Assembly: GCA_027604185.1 (NCBI GenBank)
Contig: JADGKB010000018.1
Location: forward strand, 62,001 to 126,000
DNA from: Boothiomyces macroporosus
Lineage: Eukaryota > Chytridiomycota > Chytridiomycetes > Rhizophydiales > Terramycetaceae
Length of the DNA stretch: 64,000 nt
Direction: 5' to 3'
This document shows, one piece after another, positions 43,048 through 53,482 of this stretch (position 1 is the first letter of the stretch; the number at the start of each line of letters is the position of its first letter). Both the position numbers and the translations under genes were made by a program. Under the pieces are notes generated by a model. It ran no database searches and had not been told where the DNA came from. It saw only the letters and a program-made list of their open reading frames with translations.

Positions 43048-43629
43048 ATGTCAAAAGGTGTCGACCTAAAGAAGCCATTAAATTCATTCTTTCTATACAG
43101 AAAACATATCAAAGAAGAAGTCAAATTAAAGTATGGAATAATCAAAAACCAGGATGTAAATAAAAAGATAGCAGAGTTATGGGCTAAAGAGAGCAAGGAA
43201 ACAAAGGATAGATACCAGGAGCTATCTCTACAAGAGCATCTTCGATTTAAAGAACAAAATCCAGATTTCGATTGGCAGCCATGGAAAAAGAACAAACCTA
43301 AAGCAGAAAAGAGACGTCTACGGAAAACCTCTGCCTCACCGACTATCTCTAAGGAAGAAGCATGTTGCCCATCTCCAGAATCCAGTCACTCACTCCCAAA
43401 CATCCAATCACCAAAATTTTCTTCAGTGAGACTAACCAAATCTTACAATTCACTTGAAATATATCCTCAGCCGCCAATAATGTCGCCAAGTCTCTTTTAT
43501 AAAGTATCTCCAGACGTCTTTCAAGCAACTTTGTTGGAAACTGACACACCTGAAATGGAACTGAACATGGATGATTTTATAAGCGAAGCATCTATAGGTT
43601 CGCCACTATCAGTCAACTTTGACTTTTAA
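43048..43629 (+). CDS. HMG-box protein 7, MATA_HMG-like (193 aa)
   Basis: The box lies at residues 6-79 (LKKPLNSFFLYRKHIKEEV, IIKNQDVNKKIAELWAKES, RYQELSLQEHLRFKEQN, PDFDWQPWKKNK). The helix-2 region is the most diverged of the intact set (IIKNQDVNKK for ITKSHEISKK). The tail has VRLTKSYNSLEIY, IMSPSLFYKVSPDVFQATLLE and MDDFISEA, so it belongs with genes 1 and 2. A basic KKNKPKAEKRRLRK stretch after the box may serve as nuclear localisation signal. No intron. Confidence 0.83.
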   Translation: MSKGVDLKKPLNSFFLYRKHIKEEVKLKYGIIKNQDVNKKIAELWAKESKETKDRYQELSLQEHLRFKEQNPDFDWQPWKKNKPKAEKRRLRKTSASPTISKEEACCPSPESSHSLPNIQSPKFSSVRLTKSYNSLEIYPQPPIMSPSLFYKVSPDVFQATLLETDTPEMELNMDDFISEASIGSPLSVNFDF

Positions 43630-43730
43630 ACAGCACATATTAGTAATACACATCTTTTAATTTCCAATTTGTTCATCTCTCAAAGGCATTTACAAAGTCA
43701 ATGATGATTTACAGCTCAAAAATTAAAAGG

Positions 43731-44150
43731 TTACTTTATCACTCTGCGTTGATTTTTCGCAACATTTTCAAATTTGTGGGTCGTCAAGATTGATTGTACA
43801 ACCTGCTGAATGGGGCTCCTTAAGTTTAACTGTCTGATGCCAATGCTGACACAAACAGAAGGCTCAGCAGTGACAATTGTGAGTTGAGGCACTCCAGAGC
43901 CCACTTTAGTAGTGTTGACTATTCGAATGAATTGTGGCTCTAATGAGATCACTGATCCCATTTGCATTCCTTAATGCTTTCTATTTCACAAACGGATCAA
44001 GCTCACTGACCGTGCGGTGAAAATGCTTTTTCGAAATGCTTTTCGACCACTCTTTTTGGAATCAATCGACTTTTCCTGGTTCGTTATTCCTCCTACAAGC
44101 AAAGGCCTCTTACCGGAACATGACTCTGACTGTTCAATTTTGTTTTCCAT
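43731..44150 (-). CDS. Unknown small protein, tentative two-exon model (131 aa)
   Basis: Two open frames on the minus strand can be joined. The upstream one (ATG 44150, MENKIEQSESCSGKRPLLVGG) and the downstream one (QMGSVISLEPQFIRIVNTT, ending KNQRRVIK at 43731) connect in frame if a 24-nt segment at 43970-43993 (GTTTG..TTAAG) is removed. The 5' splice site is atypical, so the model is weak. Alternatively the downstream ATG at 43967 starts a separate 78-aa protein. No family recognised, no signal peptide or membrane segment. Confidence 0.35.
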
Positions 44151-44693
44151 AGTGAATATTAAATCAAATCAGCCCATGGTTTCAAGAAATTTTGCAGTTG
44201 GATCTGAAACAAATTCACAGTCCAAATTAGGAAACTAAAGAGAATCTTGTGAAATTAGTGAAAAAAATTAAATAACTGCTCATAGATACACAGTGGAAGT
44301 GAATTTCTTTCCTGCAGCAAATGTATATAATGTCGCCGTAGCAAATTTATTTTTTTTGTACTTTTGTTTATCCATATCAACACCTCGGTAACTCTTCACT
44401 GTGCGGCCAGGCTGTGCGCGAAAAACACCCGAGCTATCAACTCGTTTTTGTGATCATGCTTTGAGAAAAAAAAGCACAGACAATATTAGCGATTATTCTC
44501 CTACTACTATGGCTACCGAGCTCATTCGAGATAGAGACTGTACATATTATCGGCAGAAACAGGGCTGATGGGTATGGAGGCTGCAACCATTTGTTTCAAT
44601 CATATGTGGTGGCGAGCCATCCGCTCTGACGGGCCCCATGAAAGTACGAATTGCATTATAAATAATTGGGAGATTTGCATGAGTGATTAGGAA
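44151..44693. other. Intergenic, no gene seen
   Basis: A 543-bp spacer upstream of HMG gene 8. It holds homopolymer T and A runs near 44348 and 44465 and the TATA box of gene 8. Confidence 0.5.
44657..44664 (+). promoter_or_regulatory. TATA box of HMG gene 8
   Basis: TATAAATA, 29 bp before the ATG at 44694. An ATG at 44679 with a stop four codons on (ATG AGT GAT TAG) lies between them and would be excluded by, or act as a minimal uORF in, a short leader. Confidence 0.55.
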
Positions 44694-45221
44694 ATGTCCA
44701 TCAAAGTCAAGAAGCCTCTAAACTCTTTCTTTCTGTACAGAAAACAGAAAAAGAATGAAATTGTTCGCAAATTCAAAATCTCAAAGAGCCATGAAATCAG
44801 TAGGAAGGCTGCAGAGCTGTGGAAGGGCGAACCTGCCGATGTAAAAGAATACTATAACAAGCTATCATTCAAACAGCACGAACAATTCAAGCTGGAGCAT
44901 CCAGACTTTGACTGGCAGCCTTGGGTACAAAAGAAAAACAAACTACCGCCTTCCCCTGAAAACACTTTTTGCAATATCGCATCTCCAGCTACAATCATAC
45001 CCCTATCACCAGAATCCATCGTGTCTGATGTAATCAAGCTAGAGCCCTCATCTACTGAGCAGCTCCAGCATTTCTGTAATAATATCCAGCCACCATTCAG
45101 AATAATAACTCCCAAATTGAAAAGACAGATAGTTGCCGAAGCCGCTCAGGTGTCTCCAGATGTGCTGGAAGCTACACTGCTGGAAAACTACTTTAAATTT
45201 GACGAATACCTTTGCGCTTGA
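44694..45221 (+). CDS. HMG-box protein 8, MATA_HMG-like (175 aa)
   Basis: The box lies at residues 4-77 (VKKPLNSFFLYRKQKKNEIV, ISKSHEISRKAAELWKGEP, YYNKLSFKQHEQFKLEH, PDFDWQPWVQKKNK). It starts almost at the first residue, unlike most family members. The tail ends AQVSPDVLEATLLENYFKFDEYLCA, placing the shared motif at the very C-terminus. No intron. It is the last gene of the HMG cluster, followed 89 bp later by TRM6 on the same strand. Confidence 0.84.
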   Translation: MSIKVKKPLNSFFLYRKQKKNEIVRKFKISKSHEISRKAAELWKGEPADVKEYYNKLSFKQHEQFKLEHPDFDWQPWVQKKNKLPPSPENTFCNIASPATIIPLSPESIVSDVIKLEPSSTEQLQHFCNNIQPPFRIITPKLKRQIVAEAAQVSPDVLEATLLENYFKFDEYLCA

Positions 45222-45310
45222 TTGCTCCTATTTATATTACACTAGTACTAATAATAAAAAATTCTAGTAATTCCAACTTTTTGAATTTTTATTTTTTTTT
45301 TCAAATCAAA

Positions 45311-46615
45311 ATGACTCGCAATTGGGACATTATCCAACAGGGAGACTGGATAGTTATTAAAATGCCATCTGGAAACCAAAAATTAATCCAGCTACAACCA
45401 AATGTACAAATTGAACTTGGAAAGTTTGGAAAGTTTCAATCGTCAGAACTGATTGGAAAATATTACTCTGTTCCATTGGAAATATACGATAGAGATAAAC
45501 TGAAACGAGTCGAGAATACGGATTACTTATTAGACTTTGAAATAGATCCTAGAGTTGAAACTGATGCTACCAACCAAGAGATTTTCGATGATGCAAATTC
45601 CCAAAAACTAACTCAAAAAGATATTGAAGAAATGAAGCTAAAGAGCTTGGATGGCAGCGTTCATCACCAAACCATAATCAAAGAAATTGTGTCCAATAAT
45701 GAAAAGTTTAACGAGAAAACCGAGTTTGCCAAAGCGAAATATATCAAGCGCAAAGTCAAAAAGTAATATTTGCTAATTCAGGTATTCCAAAATCTTTATC
45801 CCACTGTTTCCTAACGCACGCAATTTGATCGAGTATCACAACTTGAAAAATCCTGAAAAGATTCACGAATTACGAATTGATTCTTTATCTCAAATACTGA
45901 CATATGCCAATGTGCGTGCTGGTAGCCGGATGTTGGTTTGCGATGACACTGGCGGTCTGTTGGCGACTGCGATTTTGGAAAGAACTCATGGACTTGGAAC
46001 TTGTTACTTTTTCCATGATGGTCAGAATGCTAGTTTGGAAATAATGAAATGCTCCAACTTTTCAAATGAAGTATTATCCTCTTTCAAAACCTTTGCATAT
46101 CAAAACATTGGAAAACAGCCTGAACTACGAGGTGTGTAGTGTTAATAATAGAAATTGAAGAGGGCGCTGATGTAAAGCCAGAGTTAATTGAGAAAATCAA
46201 CGCCAGAAATGCCAATATCAAAGAAACTTTTTCTACTCTAGAGCAAGGAGGGTTTGATTCGTAAATTTCGACTAAATCTAGTTTAATAATATCAACTAAA
46301 TTTGATACAACTGAAGTAATTAAAAAGCTGGAGCAGTTTTTAGCACCATCTGCTATAGTGGTTGCATACTCTGCCAGAAAAGAGTTGATTTTGGAAGCTT
46401 ATGAATATTGTCGCAAGTCTCCTTCATATGCAAACACTTTCTTGACAGAAAGTTGGTTGCGTGAATATCAAGTTCCCGTATTCACTTCAGGAACGCATCC
46501 AAATATGATGATGTCTGGTTCTGGTGGATTTATATTCAGTGCAACAACAGTGACTACTCCCGAAGGCTTGGTTATTGACAAAACTACAAAGCGAAGAAAG
46601 ACTAGTAAAAACTAA
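45311..46615 (+). CDS. TRM6: tRNA m1A58 methyltransferase non-catalytic subunit TRM6/GCD10 (414 aa, 3 introns)
   Basis: Four exons flank introns of 19 nt (45763-45781), 20 nt (46132-46151) and 21 nt (46261-46281). The joined protein shows the Gcd10/Trm6 order: an N-terminal GDWIVIKMPSGNQKLIQL beta domain, IIKEIVSNNEKFNEKTEFAKAKYIKRKVKKYSK, a degenerate Rossmann domain (AGSRMLVCDDTGGLLATAILER), and the C-terminal WLREYQVPVFTSGTHPNMMMSGSGGFIFSATTV, close to the family's WLREYQVLPxRTHPxMxMxxxGGYILSG. It partners TRM61 to methylate A58 of tRNAs in the nucleus. All introns disrupt the frame, so the intact family sequence after removal confirms them. Confidence 0.93.
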
Positions 46616-46993
46616 TTATTCTCAATATTTTAATTTCTTTTGATACTGTAACTTTTGAACCATTGGTGAGAATCAAATAAAGGAATGAAATCAAATCAAA
46701 GTATCACGAATTTAACTACTGGTTGATAATAATTTCATGGACAGTTACATTATATCAGTTTCGATATCCCCATTGTTTCTTTCATTTTGTGTTTATCAAA
46801 TGGTTCTTGGACTGTTTCCAGACGTTCAGCATGCAATAGTATTCAGCATAGCCACCCTAGTATCTTTTAGCATCATAACATTTACCAATGGTGCATTCAG
46901 CTCAAGCGCGATGGTAAAGTTCATTCACCTTTGATGAGCCCAGTTCGATTAACCATTGAGGCCCTCAAAAACTATGGAAAATAATTTCAATAA
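46616..46993. other. Spacer with a short hydrophobic frame
   Basis: Between TRM6 and the F-box/LRR gene. An ATG frame at 46737-46934 (+) encodes 65 mostly hydrophobic residues (ISVSISPLFLSFCVYQMVLG) with two possible membrane spans. It could be a small membrane protein or chance; no TATA box or family supports it. Confidence 0.35.
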
Positions 46994-48379
46994 ATGATTT
47001 GCCTAACAACCCTTCCATTCGATTTATTGGAATGTCGCATATTCGTATATTTGGACGGCGAGAGTATTCACAACCTCTCACTCACAAACCAAGAAATGAA
47101 AAACAGAATAGTAGTTCCAGCAATTCTCTGGCGATATTTAAAAATACAACCAAAGCATACATGGCCAACATTACAATTGGTTGATCAGGATATCAGAGAA
47201 AACGATTTCCATATGATTTCAAAAATACATTGGGTGTTCCCTTCAATTAGAATATCCGCTAAACATTCACGCTTCTTTCAATATCTGCCAGCCGCTCATG
47301 TGGTAGAAGTAGTTGTTTGTCAATCTGTAGATATTGAAGTGCTTGTATGCAATTTACGAAAATTGATATCCAATTACCGATTAACAAGCGCAAATCCTAA
47401 TTTATTATCATATTTGGATATCATACTTGAGGATGGAAATCTTTGTCAATCAATACGTTTGTCTGACTTGTCGCTGGGGAATTCTCTCAACCTTTTGGCA
47501 GGAATTCAGTGTAAAAACCTCGTGGAATTACGGTTAATAGACTGCGGACTAAGGGGAGAGGATTTGCAGTGCCTGGGGAAGACTATCACTAATTTAACAC
47601 TACTGGATTTGCATGCAAACAGAATTATGGACACAGGATCACTTTACTTGTCAAAACTACTACCAAACTCTAAACTGACTTACTTGAATGTTGAAATGAA
47701 TGGAATTGGTCGTACTGGGTTACGTAATCTGTGTAAAGCGCTGCCAAGTTCCAAGATTACTGACTTGAAGGTCAATTTTAACGATTTCGACTCTTCTGCT
47801 TATCAATATCTCCTACAAGTTTTACCACAAACAAGGTTAGAGATCTTGGATATTTATCGAATATTAAGCAAGGATTTGCAAATGATGTTTATCAATAACT
47901 GCGCGAAATCAAATCTATCCAAGGCGACTGTGTATATCAAAGGAAGTCTACTCGAGCAGTTTGCTATATTATCCAACACAAGAAAGCTTGATGAATTTTG
48001 TTTCTTTTTAGCAAACGACTATGACTGCAATTGTTTTGGAGATGAAGTCTTCAAATTCAAATCGATTAAGCTAAATTTTGGAAAGTATGTCACAATACCC
48101 GGAATAAAGAGAGCACTTTCCAACAGTCACTTGTTTGGAATCACGCACTCGATAGGTTTAGCTAATATTAAGCTGGGATCTGCCGGATTAGAAGGAATTG
48201 TAGATTTCATTGGAAATATTGAACCTTTACAAATTGATTTATCTAATTGTGAATTGGATTGCGCTGCTATAGGAATACTGAAAACCCACTTATCCGACAA
48301 AACAAAGGAAATCCTGCTGCACGGGAACTATATTGGAGCAAAAAGCGCGGACATGGGAGCAATATTTTATTGCGATTGA
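46994..48379 (+). CDS. F-box/LRR protein (461 aa), complete copy
   Basis: Starts MICLTTLPFDLLECRIFVYLDG, a canonical F-box opening. It is followed by a region of about 150 residues without clear repeats, then leucine-rich repeats (NLVELRLIDCGLRGEDLQ, NLTLLDLHANRIMDTGS, SKLTYLNVEMNGIGRTGLRN). Same architecture as the paralogue at 2885-4300. Positions 47611-48379 are identical to window positions 1-769. Likely an SCF substrate adaptor; partner unknown. TGA overlaps AATAAA. Confidence 0.83.
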   Translation: MICLTTLPFDLLECRIFVYLDGESIHNLSLTNQEMKNRIVVPAILWRYLKIQPKHTWPTLQLVDQDIRENDFHMISKIHWVFPSIRISAKHSRFFQYLPAAHVVEVVVCQSVDIEVLVCNLRKLISNYRLTSANPNLLSYLDIILEDGNLCQSIRLSDLSLGNSLNLLAGIQCKNLVELRLIDCGLRGEDLQCLGKTITNLTLLDLHANRIMDTGSLYLSKLLPNSKLTYLNVEMNGIGRTGLRNLCKALPSSKITDLKVNFNDFDSSAYQYLLQVLPQTRLEILDIYRILSKDLQMMFINNCAKSNLSKATVYIKGSLLEQFAILSNTRKLDEFCFFLANDYDCNCFGDEVFKFKSIKLNFGKYVTIPGIKRALSNSHLFGITHSIGLANIKLGSAGLEGIVDFIGNIEPLQIDLSNCELDCAAIGILKTHLSDKTKEILLHGNYIGAKSADMGAIFYCD

Positions 48380-48635
48380 ATAAAGCAAAGCAAATATTTA
48401 CTCATTTCCACCAAATCTATATGCTTGCCGTTTGAATATATTTGTACCATGTAATCCGCTTTTGGCTATTGTCCTTTGGTTTCAAACTAGTATAAACAAA
48501 TTGACCAATCACAAATTATATTATCAATCCACGATATATCCATGAGGAAAGTAATTTTAAATCCACCTTTTATTAATTACATCTCCATGATAGAGAACCT
48601 CTATAAATACACGTAAAATAATAACATGTCATACC

Positions 48636-50408
48636 ATGCATCTATCTGCCAAACTAGTCACTTTACTAGCTGTTCCTACTGCTTTTGCAGGATTATTCAA
48701 CCTGATTCCGCCTGTGCAAGACTACTTGTGTCTTCCAAAGAATAGCCCAAACATTACTGCTCGTAACCAACAATTAGCCATCCAACAACAAAACTTTATT
48801 GACGGCCCAGGATTTTTTACTATTGCTAACCAACCAGGATACTTTCCAATGCCAAATGGTCCACAATTCACTCCAACCTGGTACCAATTGATGCTTTCTG
48901 AAATTGGTGAAATTGCTTATAGATCAAATGCATCTGCTTTCCAAGCTGAACAACTTATTCCGTATGACTTGGTGGCTGCTGGTATTCCAATCAATTCTCT
49001 AACTGATTTGACAAACATGGTAGACTTTGAACTGACAATAGTACTACAACTTTACTTCAGCTATCCGTTTTCCTTATTCAATCATCAACTGGGAAGCCGA
49101 TTCGTCATTTGGCCAAGACAGGTTATCATGGGGTGGATACTCTTTGAAAGCTGAAACTGCCAATGTGTTGAATGTCCCAGACACTATCACCGTACAACTC
49201 ACTGGCTTAACTTTTGCCCAGTTATTGTCCCAAAATAGAATCTACAAGGTTGATTATTCCAACATTGGTAGCCATATCTAACTTTAGGCAGCTATTCCAA
49301 ATCAAACGTTGGTCAAGCAAATCCACTGGGACAATCCATTCCAGGTACTTATTTGAATTTGTACATTGATGCATCCGGAAATCCTTACCCTCTTGCTATT
49401 AAAGTAGTTGACACTGGTTTGGTTTACACTCCTTTGGATGCTCCTGAAGATTGGATGTTTGCCAAGCTGGCTTTCTCCACTAGTGAAGGATTCTTTTTAC
49501 CAATGGAACACTTCCTGATTAACCACATGAGCCTTATCGCTGCCAGAGTAGAACTGATGCGCCATGTCTCTGTACAACATCCAGTATACGCTTTGCTTAG
49601 CCACCACTTTACTGATTCCTATGGTAACATCATCTTTGGTGTACAAGCCTTGTTGCAAAATGGAACTGCTTTTGATACCATCTATGGTTGCGGTGGTTTG
49701 GGTGCTTCTAGATATATTGGTGATCGCACTTTGACCTACAACTTTACTGCCCAAAAGATCAATAACTGGTTCGCTGCTGCTGGAACTACAAATGTCCCAA
49801 ATTACAAGTACATGACTGATTTGCTTGCTATTCGCGCAGCTGTTGGCTCGTTTGTCCAAAACTATTTGAGCATCTACTACAGAAGCGATGCTGATGTTCA
49901 AAACGACCCAGAAATCCAAGCTTGGGCTGCAAACACTGCTTCACCATCTGGTGGAAATATGGTTGGTTTCCCATCATCCTTCTCCACTTTGTTCTCCCTT
50001 TCTGATACTATTGCTGATCTAATTGTTTTCTTGACCGCTCAACACAATGTAATGAATGGTGAAGCTTCTTGGGATGGACAAGTTTTCCCAGCAAAACCTC
50101 ATGCTATGTACGGCCCTTTACCAACTGCTAAAGGCATTCCATCATCTAGAGCCTACCTAGCCCCTGTATCGCAATTGATTGCTGCTGAATTGGCATTACA
50201 CTCTGCATTCTTGATTCCAACTCCCCAATCTGCTAAATTAGGTTTCTCCTACGGATCGACCCTTGGTCCATATAGCACCATCCCAATCACTATCTTCCAA
50301 ATAGAATTAGATATAATTTCAGATATCATTAACTTGAGAGAAGCTAAGAATGCTCGTAAATTCCTCAACTTGGATCCTGCTCAAATTCCATTCCAAGTTT
50401 GGATTTAA
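48636..50408 (+). CDS. Secreted lipoxygenase, copy 2
   Basis: Identical to 1026-2798, with introns at 49020-49041 (22 nt) and 49268-49287 (20 nt). Ligand residues H278, H283, H456, N460 and I576 are all kept, so both copies appear functional. Confidence 0.88.
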
Positions 50409-50494
50409 ATCTGAATAAAGTTTGTCCTTTCCCACGATTTTGAATAATCATCTTTCCAGGCTTTCTATTTATTGTACCCGATTCTGTTTCGCTT

Positions 50495-51910
50495 TCAAAG
50501 TAATAGATGGAAATTGAATTCTATAGATGCAATTCTGAATTTTGCAATACAAACTTCACTGAATTTGTTGTCACTAACTTGAAGGTATTTCAACTTGCCA
50601 GTGGAAATAATATGGAAAAAGTAAGGAAAACTGTCATCATCCAATGTGCCGTCAATTATCGATAAGCTGCTTATTGCCGTATCCCCAAAATATCTCGATA
50701 TTTCTTTGACGCCAGTATTTCCAATTTTTCCTGGTAGAATAATTGTGGTTAGAGAGCTATTTTTCTGAAGTGCTTGGAAGAGCATACCAACTGATTTGGC
50801 AGTCATGTGGGTGTAAGATAGAAAAATAATTTCTGTAAAGTAAAGATTATGGATATTTTCAGCAATTTTGCTGCAGAGGCTGTCCCCATCATTACTCCTA
50901 AAGCAAATGGCGGTTAATTTAGAGTTTGCCGATGCTTCAAGGAGCGACGGTATCATAATTGGTGTGATATTGAGATCCAAGTAAGTAAGCTGAGATGATG
51001 CCAGATTGTCAATCAGCTTTTTTTGAGTAGCGATAGTAATACTTCGGTCTTCACTCCATCTGTTTAATTTACAATTTGGCAACATTTGAAACACCAACTG
51101 GATATCATCTGCGTTGTATTCATTACCCAACATCGCAAGCTCAGTCAATTTAGTTTTGGGCAGTGAATTAATTAATGCTTCGAATCCCAGTCTTCCAATT
51201 TGATTTTCCATCAATTCCAACACCTCCAACTTGGACTCTATGATTGCGGATGCAATAGCTACCGCACCATCGTCCATAATCTTGTTGAAATTCATCTTCA
51301 ACTTGACTAGGTTTTTTATCCCTTTTGCTATTAGACTGACATCACTAGACGTCAGATCTAGGTTTATTAGCCATAGAGATGTAATATGGGTGAACTGTAA
51401 CCTGTTTGCCAAAATAGTGCCGATGTTGCTGCACTCGCATTCAATCAGTTTCAGTTTCTCCAATTTGTTTGTATTTGCGAGAAGACTGTCCAAATATCCC
51501 TGCAGGCTGAGATCATGCAGCATTAAATAAACAGGACGATGGAGATTGGAAATTGCTGCCAGATATGGTTCAAAGCTGTCCTTGATTTTTATATCTACAA
51601 TTCGCGACTTTGGCAAATGCGACAACAGAACACGAGGTTGATATTCCAAAACTGCACGTTCAAACTCCCAATTAATCATTTGCAAATATTTGATAGCACT
51701 TTCCTCTTCCATTCCATCTGGCACTGCCAAGAATAAATCTGGCCAAATCTGATTAATTCCGAGCTGAAAGTTCCTTGACAGAACCCAAAGGGGCTGAAAT
51801 CGACGATGTATCTCTCGGTTGCCATGTCCCAAATTAAACACATCTTTTGCGGTTAAATATTTACAAATTTTCCCCTCTAGCAGTTCAAATGGTAAAGTGC
51901 AGATTGACAT
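50495..51910 (-). CDS. F-box/LRR protein (471 aa), copy 2
   Basis: Identical to 2885-4300, ATG at 51910. Divergent from the 7TM gene at 51988. Confidence 0.8.
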   Translation of the reverse strand: MSICTLPFELLEGKICKYLTAKDVFNLGHGNREIHRRFQPLWVLSRNFQLGINQIWPDLFLAVPDGMEEESAIKYLQMINWEFERAVLEYQPRVLLSHLPKSRIVDIKIKDSFEPYLAAISNLHRPVYLMLHDLSLQGYLDSLLANTNKLEKLKLIECECSNIGTILANRLQFTHITSLWLINLDLTSSDVSLIAKGIKNLVKLKMNFNKIMDDGAVAIASAIIESKLEVLELMENQIGRLGFEALINSLPKTKLTELAMLGNEYNADDIQLVFQMLPNCKLNRWSEDRSITIATQKKLIDNLASSQLTYLDLNITPIMIPSLLEASANSKLTAICFRSNDGDSLCSKIAENIHNLYFTEIIFLSYTHMTAKSVGMLFQALQKNSSLTTIILPGKIGNTGVKEISRYFGDTAISSLSIIDGTLDDDSFPYFFHIISTGKLKYLQVSDNKFSEVCIAKFRIASIEFNFHLLL

Positions 51911-51987
51911 GAAGAAATTTTCAAGTTGGATGGGGATAGTTGGAAATGACGTCGCCAACGAAAAAAGCTTTGATTTAATAGTCCTCG

Positions 51988-53472
51988 ATGGACATCTTCC
52001 AGTCTGGCTTCGTTACTGAAGAGTGTTCTAACGCGCCATTAACCATGTATTATTTGAACTCTACGAACGCGCAGTTGTACAATGTTTGGGCAGAGGAGAT
52101 TACCGGTTTTGGTAATTGCGGTAACGATCCGCTTCCAGATGCAAAGGGATTTGGATGCTGCTCTTCATCGTTGGATCTCTCAGTGTCAGGAGGTTATCGA
52201 TCGCTGTCGTTTAATCAAGTGGATAATTCTCAAGATTTGGCAAATTCAATTCCTAATTCAGCAAATAATAGAAACTATTGCCATATTGTCTCTGGCAATA
52301 GTACAAATACAGGATTCTATGAAGGCTATTTCCTAGACACAAATAGTTGTCTAGACGGATTTATTCTTTGTACAACTTCCGAAATCAAGATATTCCCTCA
52401 AAGTCCGTGCAATGGATCCTATGAAACCTTTCCATTGACCTTTTTTGGTCAAAATGTATATTCCAACACCCTCGGCAACATCACGATTTCAATAGACACT
52501 GTCTTATCTGGGACTGTAGCGTTTACCTGGACCACCTACTATCCAGGATCGATGATGGTTCCAGTGAACAAGTGTCCTATGGAAATTTTACAGCTTATTA
52601 CCATCATATTGGGGATCTTGGGATGGGTGTACGTGATTGCCATCCGACTGTATAAATTTTCAAAAGAACGGAAATTCATAAATGTATTTCTTCCTATAGG
52701 ACAAGCGATACTTCTTACAAAGACAATCATGTACACTTATGAAATTTACTCTATTATTGATAACCCACAAGCAGTTATCAATTTAGAAATTGCAAATACT
52801 CTATTGTTTCTGGGACATTTGATACTGAGTTTGACAACTGCAAATATAGTTAATGAGATGCTTTTTCTAGGAAAAATTGGTAGAATCGTCATGTACGTTG
52901 CAGTTACAATCGTTCACTTTTCCCTTGCTGGATTCCAGTACTTGTTTGCGATTGTTTACCTTTTCAATGTTGATCCTACCTTCTTGTTTGGGTTGATAAA
53001 GTGGGAATCTACTGAAATTTGGCTGATATTTTTTGAAATGATATTCGACTGTATTCCACCAGGGCTACTACTTTACAAAGTATTCATATTCTCTCAAAAC
53101 AAAACCTTTGTGAAAGGCGGACAACAGAAATTTGACAGCTTTCAAAAAAAACTCAAAATTCTTTTTTCAGTCCAGTTCCTAGTTGTTGCGCTATACTTGA
53201 TTATCCAATTTACATCAAGCTATACACGCATATATAGAACAGATAGAAATGCGTGGGCAACATTTGGCTTGGTCCAATTTCTAATCACCGTCCATTCGTG
53301 GGTGATTTTCAATTATTTTGAAGAGCTAAAAATGATTACTAAAGAAGTTTTCATGAACAAATCATCCTATGTTCCAAAAGCGATTTTAGATGAAAATAGG
53401 ACTGCCGTCAGTAAAGGCAAATCCCATAGCAAGTTATTGGGAGAATCGCAAAGGGAATTAAAAAGTAAATAA
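51988..53472 (+). CDS. Orphan 7TM protein A, copy 2
   Basis: Identical to 4378-5862. Convergent with the oxidoreductase gene, 10 bp between stops. Confidence 0.82.
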   Translation: MDIFQSGFVTEECSNAPLTMYYLNSTNAQLYNVWAEEITGFGNCGNDPLPDAKGFGCCSSSLDLSVSGGYRSLSFNQVDNSQDLANSIPNSANNRNYCHIVSGNSTNTGFYEGYFLDTNSCLDGFILCTTSEIKIFPQSPCNGSYETFPLTFFGQNVYSNTLGNITISIDTVLSGTVAFTWTTYYPGSMMVPVNKCPMEILQLITIILGILGWVYVIAIRLYKFSKERKFINVFLPIGQAILLTKTIMYTYEIYSIIDNPQAVINLEIANTLLFLGHLILSLTTANIVNEMLFLGKIGRIVMYVAVTIVHFSLAGFQYLFAIVYLFNVDPTFLFGLIKWESTEIWLIFFEMIFDCIPPGLLLYKVFIFSQNKTFVKGGQQKFDSFQKKLKILFSVQFLVVALYLIIQFTSSYTRIYRTDRNAWATFGLVQFLITVHSWVIFNYFEELKMITKEVFMNKSSYVPKAILDENRTAVSKGKSHSKLLGESQRELKSK

Positions 53473-53482
53473 AGCAGATTTA

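Noticed and set aside
30917..45221. HMG genes as SOX or HMGB family members
   Set aside because: The boxes lack the SOX RPMNAFMVW signature and HMGB acidic tails; the PLNSFF..EIS..AAELW pattern is closer to MATA_HMG.
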